DNA of 64,000 nt, taken from assembly GCA_032358255.1 (NCBI GenBank), contig JAULBX010011100.1:1-64000 (forward strand), given 5' to 3'. How positions within the stretch are numbered: position 1 is the stretch's first letter; each line of letters starts with the position of its first letter. A program made the position numbers and the translations under genes. The notes under the pieces are model-generated. The model made no database searches, was not told the origin of the DNA, and was given only the letters and a program-made list of their open reading frames with translations. The DNA comes from Heterotrichella gracilis. Its lineage: Eukaryota > Sar > Xanthophyceae > Tribonematales > Xanthonemataceae. Of the stretch, positions 49,959 through 63,800 are shown in pieces.

Positions 49959-52131
49959 GATCCACAGCACGCAAGTCGGAGTCTGGTCCCGGTTGTGGGG
50001 ACCACCGTTATGCCATATGTTATGGTGGTCTCAGGGCAGTTTGGGCACAGGAATGGTCAGCAGGTACAGGTACAATGTTGCTGCTATCAAGTTCATTTGC
50101 CTGATGGAACAAGGGAATTTCTACGTGACCTGCTTTGCTTCCGCATGTGTCAGCATACAGTGTAGCTCTTGAACATTATCTGCAGATGGTGTTCTGTGGG
50201 TCACACTTCTTTTACAGTATTTAGTTATTAGGAGGTTTCATATACCAGGCAGGTCCATTCTGTAGGCATGGTCTACTGTGGGTCTACTGTGGCGCTGTGC
50301 TAGTGTTGCCATAGGATGCCAAAGTTCAGGTAGAGTGTAGCGATAGGCCCAAGATATTGAGCAGCAGTGCTCGGCGATTGTTAATGCACCCATCATGATG
50401 AGTTCAGGCTATTGCTGTTGCTGTGGCGTTCACAGTCACTGTGTGGCTTGCTGGCCTAGGGTTTGGCTTGCTGAATGCTTGTAATGTTATCATCGAAGGT
50501 TGCTGCGATGAATCAACATCGCATTGCGGTTCATTGATCCAGGACCTCCACCTGGCTATGCTGCATCAATGATGTTGCAACCTAGGGATGCCTAGGGATC
50601 AGCACCGTATGTTTAATGTTACGCAAATGGCACAAGCTCTGATTGGAGTGATGCCTCCATGTCAATGTGGAAACCCTCAGGGGCTTGTGCCAACATGCCC
50701 TCTGCTCAGTCCAGAGCAGCACCTTGCAAATCCCTTTGGAGCACTAGTGTCTTGTGCAGTAGACAGGAGCTCTTATGGTTAGTAGGGTAGTGACTGTTTG
50801 CCCTTGGTGCATATAAAACGGCAAATACAGTATTTAGACAGGCAAGGTGCAAAAGGGTCACACTGTGGCATTGGGTTCACAGTAACAAGTGTCAACCGAC
50901 TTCAGGCCTGAGTGTACCCCTGAGAGTAGGCCTTATCATTATGATAGGCTATGACGAGCTTTGTGCGACTGGCATCGTTACAGGCAGGATCTAACCTCCA
51001 TTGGTTGAACATGCACACTGGTTTGTCGAGAGTGGCAACAAACGTTTCATGCGTGCGGCAGGCAGCGGGTAGCAGCAATGAATGGCTGGGATTGCAATTC
51101 TCGGTGCCATCTTTTGGCAGGGCTCCTGGGATCACTGAACGAGTCACGTGGGCAACTTGTCGATCCGGTAGCCCCCATGGGAGGCTGCGGTGGAGGTGGG
51201 CAGTACATGCACATGGTGGGTGGAGTGGTGGCGCATGGACTAGTGGCCACGCTGCCGCCAGTCCATGACCGACATGCAATCGGCACCTCCACCCCACCGC
51301 CCACAATCGAGGAGCAGGCTGCCTGGAGGACATGGGTGAGGGCGGAGGGCCGGTCCAGGGGGCAGACACATTCAGGAGACGGGCTGGTGGCGAGGTGGGT
51401 AATGGAATGGGCAAGTCACGGGGTCAGCATGTCGTACATGGCGAGCTTTGCCGCGAGCTGTCTGACTTGCAGTTGAACATGGCGTGCCAAGCATTTTCGG
51501 CTTGGCATGGCCACAGAAGGTCGTGAGACAGCCAAAACAGCCCGTTGGAGCAACGGCCAGGCACTCCTTTTAATAGCTGGGTGCGGGCACGTTGCTTGGC
51601 GCATGCAGGTTAACTTTTTGGCCACTGGCAGAGTCATACCTCACCGCTCAATTTTTGGGACCTGGGCACTTTTAAAGTTTAAGTCTTTTTTGTATTACAA
51701 GGTCGTTTTGCGGCGTTGTGGGTCCATGCAGTGAGCGTATATATCTGGTCAGGCAACCATTTTTCAGACCAACTTTGTCTGCGTCAAGTAGCTGTGGGAT
51801 TCCGTGTCACGTTGCAGGCTGGGCGCCTACTGTTTGCAAGCAGGTTGCTAACCACCATATTTGCAGACGTTCACACCTCAGCCTCGGATATCTCTTGTGC
51901 TGGCAGCGTTCTTGTAGCGTTGAGCGTGTTACAATCACTGATTCAACCAACGCTGGTGTAGCACCAAGTGTTCGCAAACCCTTTGTCTGCCTACCGCCCA
52001 GCTTTCGCACAGCCAGCAATTCCTGCTCTTCGAGCATTAGGTGCTCTGTCTCAACTGTGCTCGGTCCACCTTTCCCTGCATGCCTACAACGCTGTCCCAA
52101 TCCCTGTGGTCGTTGCACCGTGCACCAGAGC
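49959..52131. other. Intergenic stretch with no supported gene
   Basis: No gene can be assigned. TGTAA occurs near 50481 but far from the phosphatase stop. Open frames at 51078-51476 (+) and 50902-51414 (-) overlap on opposite strands; the minus frame contains protein-like text ending in KLVIAYHNDKAYSQGYTQA, but no family is recognised. The expansin 2 frame is open from 51718, with no expansin homology before 52132. Confidence 0.4.
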
Positions 52132-55100
52132 ATGGCCACCACCACCCAACGCCGCCACCGCCACGACGCCAACACCTCCACCACCCCCCATGCCGTGCAA
52201 CGGTTACAGTGGGCATGCCTGCTGGTGCTGGCGGTGTCGCAGCAGGCGGCGGCACTCACGTCCCTCTCTGACTGGCAGTCCGGCATCATGACGTTCTATG
52301 GGGGAGCTCCAGATGGCATGGATCCTTACAGCCCCTCGTTCGGCACCAAGGAGGTGAGTCGGCTGGCATGTATCTGATTCGTGCTGCTGTGTAATTCCAA
52401 ACCACTCGCTCATGCTGGTCGGTTGTGCCTCGACCTGCTGATCGCCACTGTCACTTGCTGAATTCCTCTGTCAGCCACTCAGTGCAGTGCGCACTCGATG
52501 TAGCCGCAGATGCACACAGTGGCCAAGTTTACCTCTGTCATGTGTGTAATGTGCCCAAAACCTGTTCCATGCACGAGCTTGCAGCATCCCTTTGCCACTA
52601 ACTCGAGACTGTGTCGCTCTCTTGTGACCCTAGCCACTGGCCAGGCTGAACCTTAGGGTATGCAATCCACCACCACTAACACCCCACCACCCTTCTGCAG
52701 GGAGCCTGCGGATATGGCGTGCTGGACAAGTCCCAGTACCCCTACTGGAGCGTGGCGGGCATCTCCACCTCCAGCCCCTTCCACTCCCTGCCACTCCAAG
52801 GATGCGGGTAAGGGCTGCTACCCGTATAGGTTTCTGTAAACCACCTAGAAATGGCACTACCCAAATGGTAGCAGTACCTGGGGCGCCCTGGGGCATTGGC
52901 GCAAGGTTGCAGTGCAGATCAACACCACATTGTGCCATGGCAGTTGTGTCTCATGTTGAGTTCCATGTGACATGGGTGCCACTTGCGCAAATGCGCTCCA
53001 GAGTATTGTCAACACCCATGTTGCTTACACCAAATATGGCAGCCTTGAGCTGCATGCTGCTGTTCTGAGGTGGGTTGTGAGTGCGCACACCATGCAACGC
53101 ACCTAGTGAACCCACCTTCCACCTTTTGTTATGCACACCGTTGCCCTAACCCTCCACCCGCCGCATGGCGCGCACAGCCCCACCATTGTACAGCCCCCCC
53201 TCCTAATCCAGCCACCTCCAACCCACCCCGCAGGACATGCATCCAAGTGGAGTGCGTTGACGACGGGCGCGGCTACTGCAACCGCGCCAACCCCTCCGCT
53301 GTGGTCATGGTCACCGACTTCTGCCCAGAGTGTGCAGCCGACCACATCGACCTGCAGGCGCTCACCTTCCAGAAGGTGCGTATAGTACATTTTACCCCCC
53401 TTGCGTGTGTGTGATTGGTCTGCATCTGTTCCCTGGGACCTGGAAACCTGGTACCCAGAAGCTGAAGCTGGCCCGTCCTGTGACAGCGCAGGCATCTTTG
53501 CTTGTGGAGACCAGGTTTTGTAGCCCGCCAGGGCACATATGTGTATTCTCATGTCATGGGCTCTGCACAGAGAGAAAATTGTCATGCAGCAATTTAAATT
53601 TGCCCATGTAATCAACCCTACGCTGGTGATCCATGACACAATACTCATCAGGATTTGCAGTTGCCTGCTATGAACCCCACATGTGTACCCTCCAGCATGC
53701 ACATCATGACCCCTCACTCCCTGCAAAAAATTAGGTTTCCTGTGAACCTGCAAGTATAAACGGAAATTAGTGGGGATGTTTTGGCCCCCAGGTCATGGCA
53801 CTATGTAAATGCTGGACATCCTCTACTTAAATTGTTGCATGCAGCAGCTTGCACCTGCGCTGGATAATATGTGCTGGTATTATATGAATATAAATAATAT
53901 GAGCAAGAGATTGCAGCTGCCTGCCATGCGCATCATGCCTTCCCCTATCCTGCACAAAGTAGCACATTCCCCTGACATTCCATTGCGACACATGCAGATA
54001 TGTGGAAACTCAAAGGTTGGCATGGCCTCCTGGTCCCCTCTTTTCCACACCACCTGGATCCCGCATGGCTTTAACAGGCCATGCACAGCTTGGCCGCTCC
54101 TCTGCGTAACCTATCCAGGGCTGTGCATGGTCATGCCTTCACTTAGTACCAATCTGTCTGGCATGCTGCAGGGCACAGATGGATGGCATGCATGAACTAT
54201 CAGGTGTCTGTCACTGGGTGTGCATCCACTTGACCAAGACTAACGGGTATTGTGCTACCGGTTGACGACCCATGTCAGCTGATGACTGATGACTGATGGG
54301 CGACCGACTGAGCCAGGCGACTGGCTGACTCCCCCTTACAAACCTTACCATGACATTAACACTAGCAATTACCTTTACAACTACTGGACTTACTAACAAC
54401 TGCCTGATGCAATGTCTTACCTGCCCTGCCCCCTCATCCCCTTTTCCCGTCTTGTCCAGATCGCCGCCGCCGGGTTTGGCCGCGTGCCCATGCGCTACCG
54501 CCAAGTCAATTGTGAGCCCCCAAGTGACATGAAGGTTGAGGTGGACAACAATGCAGGCCAAGGGGGGTGGATCCGCATGACCGTCCAGGTGAGCAGAGGG
54601 GGTAAAGCACGGTCTGAAGGTGTCATGTGACGAGACGCAGTAGGTGTGGGGCTTGTTACTGCTGCTTGTTACTAGCTGATACAAGTGGTGCTGTGCTGTT
54701 GGGAGGGCTCTAGCGTATGGTGTGCTTGCTTTTTTAGCCTCCAGAGTACTAAACTGGCAAGCCACTGACCACATGCGTGCGCATTGAATGCTGTTAGAAT
54801 ATTTTTAAGCCCTAAGGGTTTTTTATGCCTTAGGGTGTTTTTAAGCCAGAATCTGACATGGCAATCTTTTCAACCTCCTGACAACGCACGTTTCCCTTCC
54901 CGCCATGCAGGAGGTGGGGGGGCGCGCCACCATCAGCCAGGTTCAAGTCAAGGGCAGCAACAGCGCATGGAGCTCCATGACCAACGTGTGGGGAGCGGCC
55001 TGGGAGCTCACCTACATGCCCGCCACACCTGTGGACATGCGAATTGTGCTGGACAGCGGGGACGAGGTGACCGCGTATGGGGTGCTCAAGTCTAATGGCG

Positions 55101-56028
55101 AAACGGGGGAGTTCCCCACCAACGTGCAGTTCTCCTTTGGCAGCATCCAGTTCAGCGGTGGCAACTCAAGCTCCAGCTCCAGTTCCATTTCATCGTCCAA
55201 TTCTAGCAGCAGCAGCAGCAGCAGCAGCAGTGCCTCTAGCACTGGTGGTGGCTGTTCAGATGTACGTGTAATCCACTTTGACTTTCACCTGTGACAGTCC
55301 TGGTGGTTGCAACTTCAATCAATCATTGGTACCTAAGCAGGCCTGGTGATTTATTGTGTTCTTTCTAATTTCTGTCCATCTTTCTGGGTCCATTGCTCAC
55401 TTCCCTTATACAGTGTAGTACTACCTCCTTTGCAAGGCAATACGCACCCACTCCTCAGTCATAATTGCAATCACTGACAACTCTTTCATTTTCACGCAGG
55501 GCCAGTTTGTGACTGCCTTCAGCGGCCCTTCTCAAAACAGCACCAGTGGGCCCTCCCCCTGCTCACAACCTCCCTCCACCTCTTCATCTTCATCTTCCTC
55601 GAGTTCGAGCTCATCAGATCAGAAGAGCACCGCCTCTGGCTCTGGCTCTGGATCTGGCTGCACCGACACCCCACCCAGCCGTGACTGGGCATGCGCCCAG
55701 CAGGTGAGCACTCTTAACAATGCAGCATTGTAACAGTTTACTTCATTTTTGGCTGAACTGTTACGGGATAAGTTTGGAGTACTTTTTAATGTGCATCATT
55801 TCACTGCCGTAAAGAGGCGTTGTCACAGTGAAAGTGTGTGAGTAGTGAATGCAAGTTTGCCTGCAAAGGAATAAACAGTTGCCTGACAATATTGCACGAC
55901 AAGATGTTCTAAGGATTCATCTTTTGCGCCTGCAGAAAAGCTTTGGAAAGTGCACCGTTGACTGGATGATTTGCGGGGACAGCAACAACCCCAAGGGCTT
56001 CTGCGCAAAGACATGTGGGAGGTGTTGA
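52132..56028 (+). CDS. Expansin 2, secreted, with one ShK-like domain
   Basis: Exons are 52132-52353, 52701-52807, 53234-53375, 54460-54588, 54911-55261, 55500-55703 and 55936-56028, for 415 residues in phase. A basic leader and hydrophobic core (WACLLVLAVSQQAAA) make the signal peptide. The first domain has MTFYGGAPDGMDPYSPSFG, GACGYGVLDKSQYPYWSV, IQVECVDDGRGYC and CPECAADHIDLQALTFQK; the second has VPMRYRQVNCEPP, SMTNVWGAAWELTY and FPTNVQFSFG. Long Ser-rich linkers lead to a C-terminal ShK-like domain (371-415) ending CAKTCGRC, with one extra cysteine in an inserted ICGDSNN loop. Like expansin 1, the HFD motif is HID. It has fewer introns and one ShK unit against three. The role is loosening of the algal cell wall during growth or division. 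Its shared architecture and intron sites make it a clear paralogue of the gene at 17645. Confidence 0.92.
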
Positions 56029-57827
56029 GGACTGAGCGCATGTGTGGGGCTTCATGGTATTGGATGATTCCAACTTGAAGATCTAGTGCAGTGAGGCGTG
56101 GTGGCATTGCTATTTAGCATCGTTTAGTTTACTTTATTGTATTACCTTGTGTTTGTTTTTAAAACATTTTACGTTTTATTAGAATCTGAGCTGTGACAGT
56201 CACAATGGGATGGATTTACGCAGCAGTGCAACCTGTGTGGTGGCCCCCGCCCTGTCTTAGCGGATTGGATGCATTTGTAGCTAGCCAGTGCTGGCAGCTG
56301 GCTTTGATATTTTCGTTGACATACTGGAATTTATTTTGGACAGGATGGATAGATTCTAAACGGTTCTGAACGCATATTTCGTTTACTAATAGTACTATCG
56401 TTTGTACTCATTCTTTGCTGTAGTGCAATCGCTGGCCCAGTGCATTTGAATTTAATGTGAATTGCAATGGAGTTCTGGTGCATGTTGGTTCATCATCGAG
56501 CACCATTTGAACACAACGACGTCCATAAGCATGTGCCATTGACACTGTCAGGAGTTTGTTTGCACACTATGACATTTCTTCCGGTATCAATACCACGTGC
56601 TTGTCACTGATGTCGAGCATTATGGCTAGTCGCTGAGTAGTGAAGTAAATTTGACTTTTGGGACATGGTAGGCTGACAACCATGAGCAGTTAGCCTCAGG
56701 CTAGGCTAGAGCCTTCACGGTTGGCCAAAGTTGAGTTTTGGCCCAACTGGCCCTGTCGGGTTGCAGCTACAGCCGCTCTTTAGGGATAGTATCATACGGC
56801 GTAGCTGTGACGACTGTCTTTCATACAAAATTTTCTGCATGCCATCCAATCATGGCAAAATGATTCTTGACTGCTCTGTTTTCAAGCCCTTTTGCGGGAC
56901 ACTGGCCTGCAACCCTCCGCGTGCTTATTGTTCAATCAGTGGCCGATGTTTCCCAATCGAGACTTACCATTGAATTTCCAGGGTGAGAGATACTACAGCA
57001 GTGTTAGTAAACGGTTGTTCCATGACTTGTGATACTAAGACTAGTATTTTCAAGCTGGCAGCCATGTACCATGCGTCAGGACTGATAGAGTTTACGTCAG
57101 ATTCAGGTGTGTGTTTCAATCCATTGTTAGCCATCTCCAATTTGGTTCATAGCTATGGAGTCAAACTGACAGTGTTCTGGTTCAGCCTGTAACCCTGGCG
57201 TTATCATTGTTTGCAAGTTGCACTTCTACTAGTCTAAGATCTATATATGCATGATGCCGCATTCTTGAATTGCAAGCTGCTTTGGCAACGATCATAAAAA
57301 TTGGGACTGGGATTGCATCACAATGATTGAATTTCATGGATTCAGACCTCTGTAATGCGAATTTACAATCTGAAATTAAGCTGACATCACAACATTAAAT
57401 AGAACGTCAACATCCCTCTCCTACGATATGTTTTGGAAGCCCTTCAGAAAGCATTACCCTGACACATGATCAACCTGGTGGTTGCCAAAAGCCAGTGCAA
57501 GGAAGGTTGTTCACGCGGAGCTGCATCGTCACGCAGATGGCTTGACCCTGTCCCTCGCAAAGTCTTTCTTAGAACTGCCACGGCTTTGCAGCAACACTTG
57601 CTAATATGACAAACAGCTGTACACAGTTGGGCTCTAGTGCTCAGCGTTATCAACAACAAGTGCAAGCCAATAACTTCTGTCATTGTCATGGCCAAACCGC
57701 ATGGTTGCGCTGTCACAATCAACAATCTGTAACCATGTGCTATCAGTCCCCTAGGCTACATTACTGTACCCACGCTTCCCTTGTCACAGTGCCTCTGTTG
57801 CTGCTACATGATGCTGCCTAGCCCCCT
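56029..57827. other. Convergent intergenic stretch, no gene
   Basis: This lies between the 3' ends of expansin 2 (+) and the ABC transporter (-). The DNA is AT-richer than its flanks. Open frames at 56731-56973 and 56983-57192 (+) are short, Cys-containing and unrecognised. I see no repeat array and no TTTAGGG motifs. Confidence 0.45.
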
Positions 57828-60800
57828 TCAGCTGCCCCCCCCGCTGCTGCTCCCCTTCTTGACTTCATCTCCCTTGTCCCCCTCCTTGGGTGGGGAGAAC
57901 AACTGCCTGAGCGCACTCACCCGGGATCCAAAGTATGACCCCACGTGTGCTGACGTGGACACGGGTGGCGCTGATGTGTCAGAATCTGATGGCGCTGTGC
58001 TGGCGCTGCTCTCAACCACCACCTCAGGGGCAGCCACACCTGCAGGAGGGTATAGGTGTAGGGATTAGGGTTTAGGGTTTGGGGTTAGCGCCTGTCTACA
58101 CCTGAGGGAGAGCATGCGGCGGGGAGCAAGGCAGTGGGCGAGGTGGGAGGGGTACCCAGGTATCTGTGGGGAGAGTGAATTTTGTTCACACAGCATTCAG
58201 TGATGCGCGACTGCCGCAGAGGCAACGGTCAATACCCTAGCGGAGGGTATGCAGGCCTGCTGAGGGTTCTGAGTGTCAATTAGGGAGAAGTTTAATTTTC
58301 GGCATTTGAGGGGGCATGTACAACTGCTACCGCCCACAATATGCATGTCCTGCTATTCATGACCAACACGTCATGCAGTACAACAGTACTATAGAACTGC
58401 CAGCGCGAGTCCAATACGCGTGCTCTACCGCTGACAACCCACTGCCACCACGGGCTTCAATCACCCCGCACATGCTGCCCTTCCCCCCCTCCCCCCAAAA
58501 CACCACCCCATGCCCCCTTCCGCGCCCCACTCACCATCTGCCGCTGCCTTGCCCATCCCCGCCAGGTTCATGTGTGATTGCTCCCTGCTGGGTGCCTCGC
58601 TGGGTGCCTCCAGCTGCCTGCGCCACATCTCAGAGTACAGGCCACCCAGGTCTAGCAGCTCGCTGTGGGTGCCCTGCTCAACCACGCCGCCATCCTGCGC
58701 AGGGGAAGGGGAGAGGGTTTAGGCACAGGTAGTGGATAGTGTTGAGCTTATAATATTTCACATTGCTTGTGTATATATTTCTCACCGCCATCCTTGCAGA
58801 GTAAGGCTTGTATAACAGGCAGAAAAATTGTGGAATCGGTTTCAAGCTGCCCAGATTTCTGTGAAGTGAAGCGATTTCTCAAAGCGCCCTTTCACGATTG
58901 TGGCAAAGCCCCTGGCTAGAGGGCCATTTTCATTGTACAAACCCTGACCAACCACATGCGCTCATAGTGGCCCTGGCGCAATGCAGATACCTCGACACCC
59001 CTGCAAGCACCCCTTTTCCCCTCCCTTGGCCCCCACCCCCACCCACCCACCTTCATCACCACAATCACATCGGCGTCCATGATGGTGCTCAGGCGGTGCG
59101 CCACAATCACAGTGGTCCTCCCCTGCCGCATCTCCTGCAGCGCCCCCTGGATGCGCCGCTCAGTGAGGCTGTCCAGTGCTGACGTGGCCTCATCTAATAG
59201 GAGCAAGTGGGGGTCTTTGAGCAGGGCGCGCGCAAACGCCACCCGCTGCTTCTCGCCGCCGCTGAGTCGCAGGCCCCGCTCGCCCACCATGGTGTCGTAC
59301 CTGGAGGGTATAAGTAGGGTTTTATGGGTGTTTATGGTATTGGATGCCAGTGGGGAGGTTCCTGTGGTAGAGGTCGAGTGAACTAGGAGTATCGTACCTG
59401 GAAAATATTGGTAGGGATTTAGGGTGTTGACCATCGCCTTGCAGCTTGCAATCAGACTGGGAGGATGTATGTGCATAGATTGGGGGAACAGCAATGAGCT
59501 GATGCACGGCCTTCCCCACCGCAAACCCTACACCCTTGGAGGATCCTAGTCACACCACCCCCAACCCCTCCCCCCTCCCCACCCACTCACCCCTGTGGGA
59601 ACCTGGTTGATATGATTTCGTGTATGGCCGCCGCATCAGCCGCCGCCATCACCTCCTCGTCAGTGGCGCAAGGGCGGCCATACCGGATGTTGTACATGAT
59701 GCTCTCGTTGAACAGGACAACATCCTGCAAGGGGGGAGGGGGGAGGGGGTCAGCCTGAAAGGCAATTTTAGAAATGCGAGTGTGATTTCAGCCAGGGCGG
59801 CTGTACGTATGTTGTACATATTGCTCTCATTGAACAAAACAACATCCTGTGGAGGAAAAGGGGCCAGAGAGCCAGGGGGGACAGTGTGCCGCTCAGGAGC
59901 TGTTTCCTGATGGGTGATGGAGACAGGCAATGCCTTCGCTGCTAGGGTTCCCCTCCCAACCCACCGCACCACGCCCACCGACACCCTCATCAAGGTTTTG
60001 CTCTAGGATGTTTCCAAGGGTTTCCCCCTCCCTCACCTGGGGCACCACGCCCACCGCGGTCCTCAGCGACTGCTGGGTGACATCTGTGAGGGCCTGGCCA
60101 TCGATTTTAATGACCCCCGAGGAGGGGTCATAAAACCTGAAGAGCAGGCGCAGCACCGTGGACTTGCCGGACCCTGGAAAAAAAGGAAAAGCGGGTTTTT
60201 AGGGTTTAGGGTTTAGATTTGCCAGACCCAAAAGGAGGAAAGGGAAGGGGGTTAAAAGACAGGAGGATAACATCTGGGGACCTGGCGGAGCAGCGTGGAC
60301 TTTCCGCAGGGGGGAGGCGACTGATTAGCGCAGGGTTTCAACTTGCCCGACCCCGGAAAGGAGGAGAGAGGGGGGAAGGATGAACATGGGGGAGGATGTG
60401 GCTACCATGCTTGGAGGCCAGCGCATATGTATACAAAAGGGGAGGGGATGCCGTAATACTTGGCGCATGCGCAAGGCTGACTGCTGTTCTGGCTGAATCG
60501 CTGGGATGCATGACACTCCCTTCCCCCCCACCCCACCTGTTGCTCCCACCAGGGCCAGCGTTTTGCCCCCTGGGACCTTAAATGTCACGTCATTGAGCAC
60601 ATTTCTGGCTTCCTCCGCCTGGTAGCAGAAGGTGACCCCCTCAAATGTGAGCTCGCGGTCGGTCAAATTCAGGGGGGGCGCGCCGGGGCTGTCCTGCAGC
60701 AATTACGGCCCACACGGGTTGGCAGGTGATCTGGGGTTGGATAAAGGGTCTGGTGACAGTGGATGCATATCACAGGGCAAAGTTGCAACTGTGTGCTGTT

Positions 60801-63800
60801 GAGTTGCACAGATGAAGACGAAATACGTGAACCGCGCCATAGTTCTGGCCTTCACCTATCACACAGCCAGGGGATTCATACGGGTTTTAGTCTTCCCCAC
60901 GCGCCACAATCTCCTGGCTTTGCCCCAACGACTAGATGCTAAATTCAAGGCATTCAGGGGTTTAAGATTCCAGGGTTCCTCGCCACGCACCACAATCCCC
61001 GGGTTTTGGCCCAGCAGGTCAAACATGTTCTCCATGTCGATCATTGACTGCTGGATGGTGCGGTAGTAGGTCCCAAAGTAGTTGAGAGGCGCGGACAGCT
61101 GCTGCATGAGTGCCATGAACAGGACCACGTCACCCACGGTCAGCTTGCCGGTGGCCACGCCCTGTAATGCGATAAAAGAGAAGTTAGGTATATACCGTGC
61201 ATTCAATTGCAGTAAATACGTTAACAGCTCTGTGCACACGGAGGCAGGCATGTCCGTCCTGCTACTACAGTAGTCCGGAGCGCGGGTGATTGTTTGCTTA
61301 TGCAATATCATTCAAATGTCACTCACCATGGCATAGCATACTTGCGCTCCTAGACATCTAATTTATTATTGCTTAACCACCAACTTATTTGTTGATTCAG
61401 CTCATGCTGCCCTCCCTGCCAACCCGATCCCTCACCTTGATGCACACCAGCAGGCCGCTGCACCCCCCCGCAAAGATGACCACACATATTCGCTTATGTG
61501 TTGATTAAGCTGCAAAGCTCGAGTTTCCCTCCCCTGCCCACCCACCCCACCCCTCACCTTGATGCACACCAGCAGGCCACTGCACACCCCCGCAAAAATG
61601 ACCACCGACTGCAGGATGTTGAGCCCATTCAGGGAGGACAGCAGCTTGTACTCGATGGTCTGGTAGCGCCCGATGGCAGTCGAGAAGTTGTTTGTTTCAA
61701 GCTCCTCAGCGGCAAAGTACTTGACGGTCTCGTAGTTGAGGAGGGCGTCGGTTACTTTTGCTCCCTTGGCATTGTCTGCTTGGTTCAGCTCCCTGGGGAG
61801 GGTGCATGGGTGCTGTGTTAGGGCTTAAGTTATAAGTTTAGGGTTAGGGTTAGGGTCAGCTCGCTGGGGAGGGTGCAGGGGTGCTGTGTTCGGGTGTAGG
61901 GTACATGATTCACCTCGCTGGGGAGAATGCATGGGTGCTGTGGGATGGTGGTGGGCTGGTGGAGGGAGTTGGGTGAAAGACAAGAGGTGTTATTGGTTGA
62001 CCACATGGCCTGCACTGGCGTCAAGGGTGCCAATGGAGCTCGGTCAAAAGGGCTCAATACTCGTGAATCTGAGCATGTATTGCATTCAATCTTGAATCCA
62101 TTTGTGCTGGACTTGTGTCCACTTTTGCATACCTCGGCGCTCAAGGAGAGTTCAGTGCCTAAACCATTTCAACAAAACAGAGCAGGCACCGTAGTGCATT
62201 TGTAATATTATGCACCCTAAGTATACAAATTCAGGCATCAGGCCTTGACATTTCTGGGTGTACAAATTAGGGTTTGGATTATGGGGGCAGACCCTACCGC
62301 CTGTACTTGCCGCGCCGCTCCGTGAGCACAATAGTGAGGGGGATGTAGGAGGAAAGGGTGACAAAGAGGATGAGGGCGATAATGGGGTTGAGCTGGGTGG
62401 CGATGTAGGTGCAGGCGGCGATAATATCAAACATCTGCGGACCAGGGGGAGGTATTACTGTCAAAACAAAGCTGATGGAAAATGATGCAGGTGCAAGCGG
62501 CCATGATGTCAAACATCTGCAGGCTAGGAGGAGGTTCATGTCAAATTTAAGCTGAAATCACAATCAGAGGTTTTGATGAGGTTTTTATATCAGATTTGCC
62601 AGGGTTCGGGGTAGGGTTTGTGGTATTACCCCCGTGGTTTCTGCAAACAGCACCGCCCACAGCACGTTCTGCGTTGCAATCTTAGTAGGGTTTAGGTTTA
62701 GGGATTATCGGAGGGTTTAGGGTTTACCTGCGGTCCCACTGAGAACAGCACCACCGACAGGATGTTCTGGATGGCGCCTGTGCCCCTGTCCATTGCTCGA
62801 ATGACCTCCCCCGTCTTCCTCTTGAGGTGGAAGTTGAGGTCAAGGTGTAGGATGTGCTTGAACAAATCCACGCTGATCCGCCTGGGGGGGGGGAAGAGGA
62901 GGATGGAAATTATTATATTAAAAGTGTTTGTTCGCTAGTTACTGTCATTTATGCCAGCAAGCAAGCCACATGAGCCGTCGGCCTTCCCCATTCCCAATTG
63001 TTCTCTTAGATAGGGCCGACATGGCATTACGTGATTTAGCTGCAGTGACACCGCCAGTGCAGAGATGGTATAAGCAGTGCCAGGACAGGGTTGATTCAAG
63101 ACATGCAGGACAGACTGCCAATCCGGCTATACCCCTGGAACACATGTAAGTTAGTAAGAGCTGCCTATTTGTGGCACCGCACCTGTATGCATCTTGGCCA
63201 ATGGGTATCCACAGCCACTGGCGCATGTTTGACAGCAGGCCCATGCCCCCCGCCGCACCCCCTTGCAAGAAGGCCACCACCAGGTACAGCAGGACCCAGG
63301 GGTAAAACAACTGCACGAGAGAAGGGAGGGATATCAGTGCGTGTTCAATAGGGCATATTTAGGGTAACAACTGGTAAGGAGGGAGGGGTGGCTTCGGTGC
63401 GTTTGTCACGCCGTGGGTGGGATGCATCATTTTCCATCACTATACTCAGTTTACTTGCCATGGGTACAGAAAGCATGACCGTTGGCCTCCAGGAACCAAA
63501 TAATAGCTGCTTAATACCCGTCTAGACTGGACGCAGCAGCAAACCCAACACACAGCGAGCCCCCATCACCCCCCCCTCACCCCACCTCTATGAACGAGTG
63601 GGGCACCGGGCGCTGCCCCTCGGGTGGATGTGCGTCCTCGCTTGCCCTGGCCAGCCTATCAACCACCGCCTTGTACAGGATGGGCACAGCCAGGTTGACC
63701 AGGCGCAGTGAAACAACGCACAGCACGCACAGCATGGCGCGCAGCTGCGGGGGCAAATGGGGCAAGTTAGGAGTGAGGTGGGTGGAGGAGGGTAGGGCAG

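Noticed and set aside
50902-51476. Overlapping long frames on opposite strands as a gene
   Set aside because: No domain, no clear splice partners, and each strand could be the shadow of the other.
56731-57192. Two short + strand frames after expansin 2
   Set aside because: Short, unrecognised and in AT-richer DNA with no splice context.
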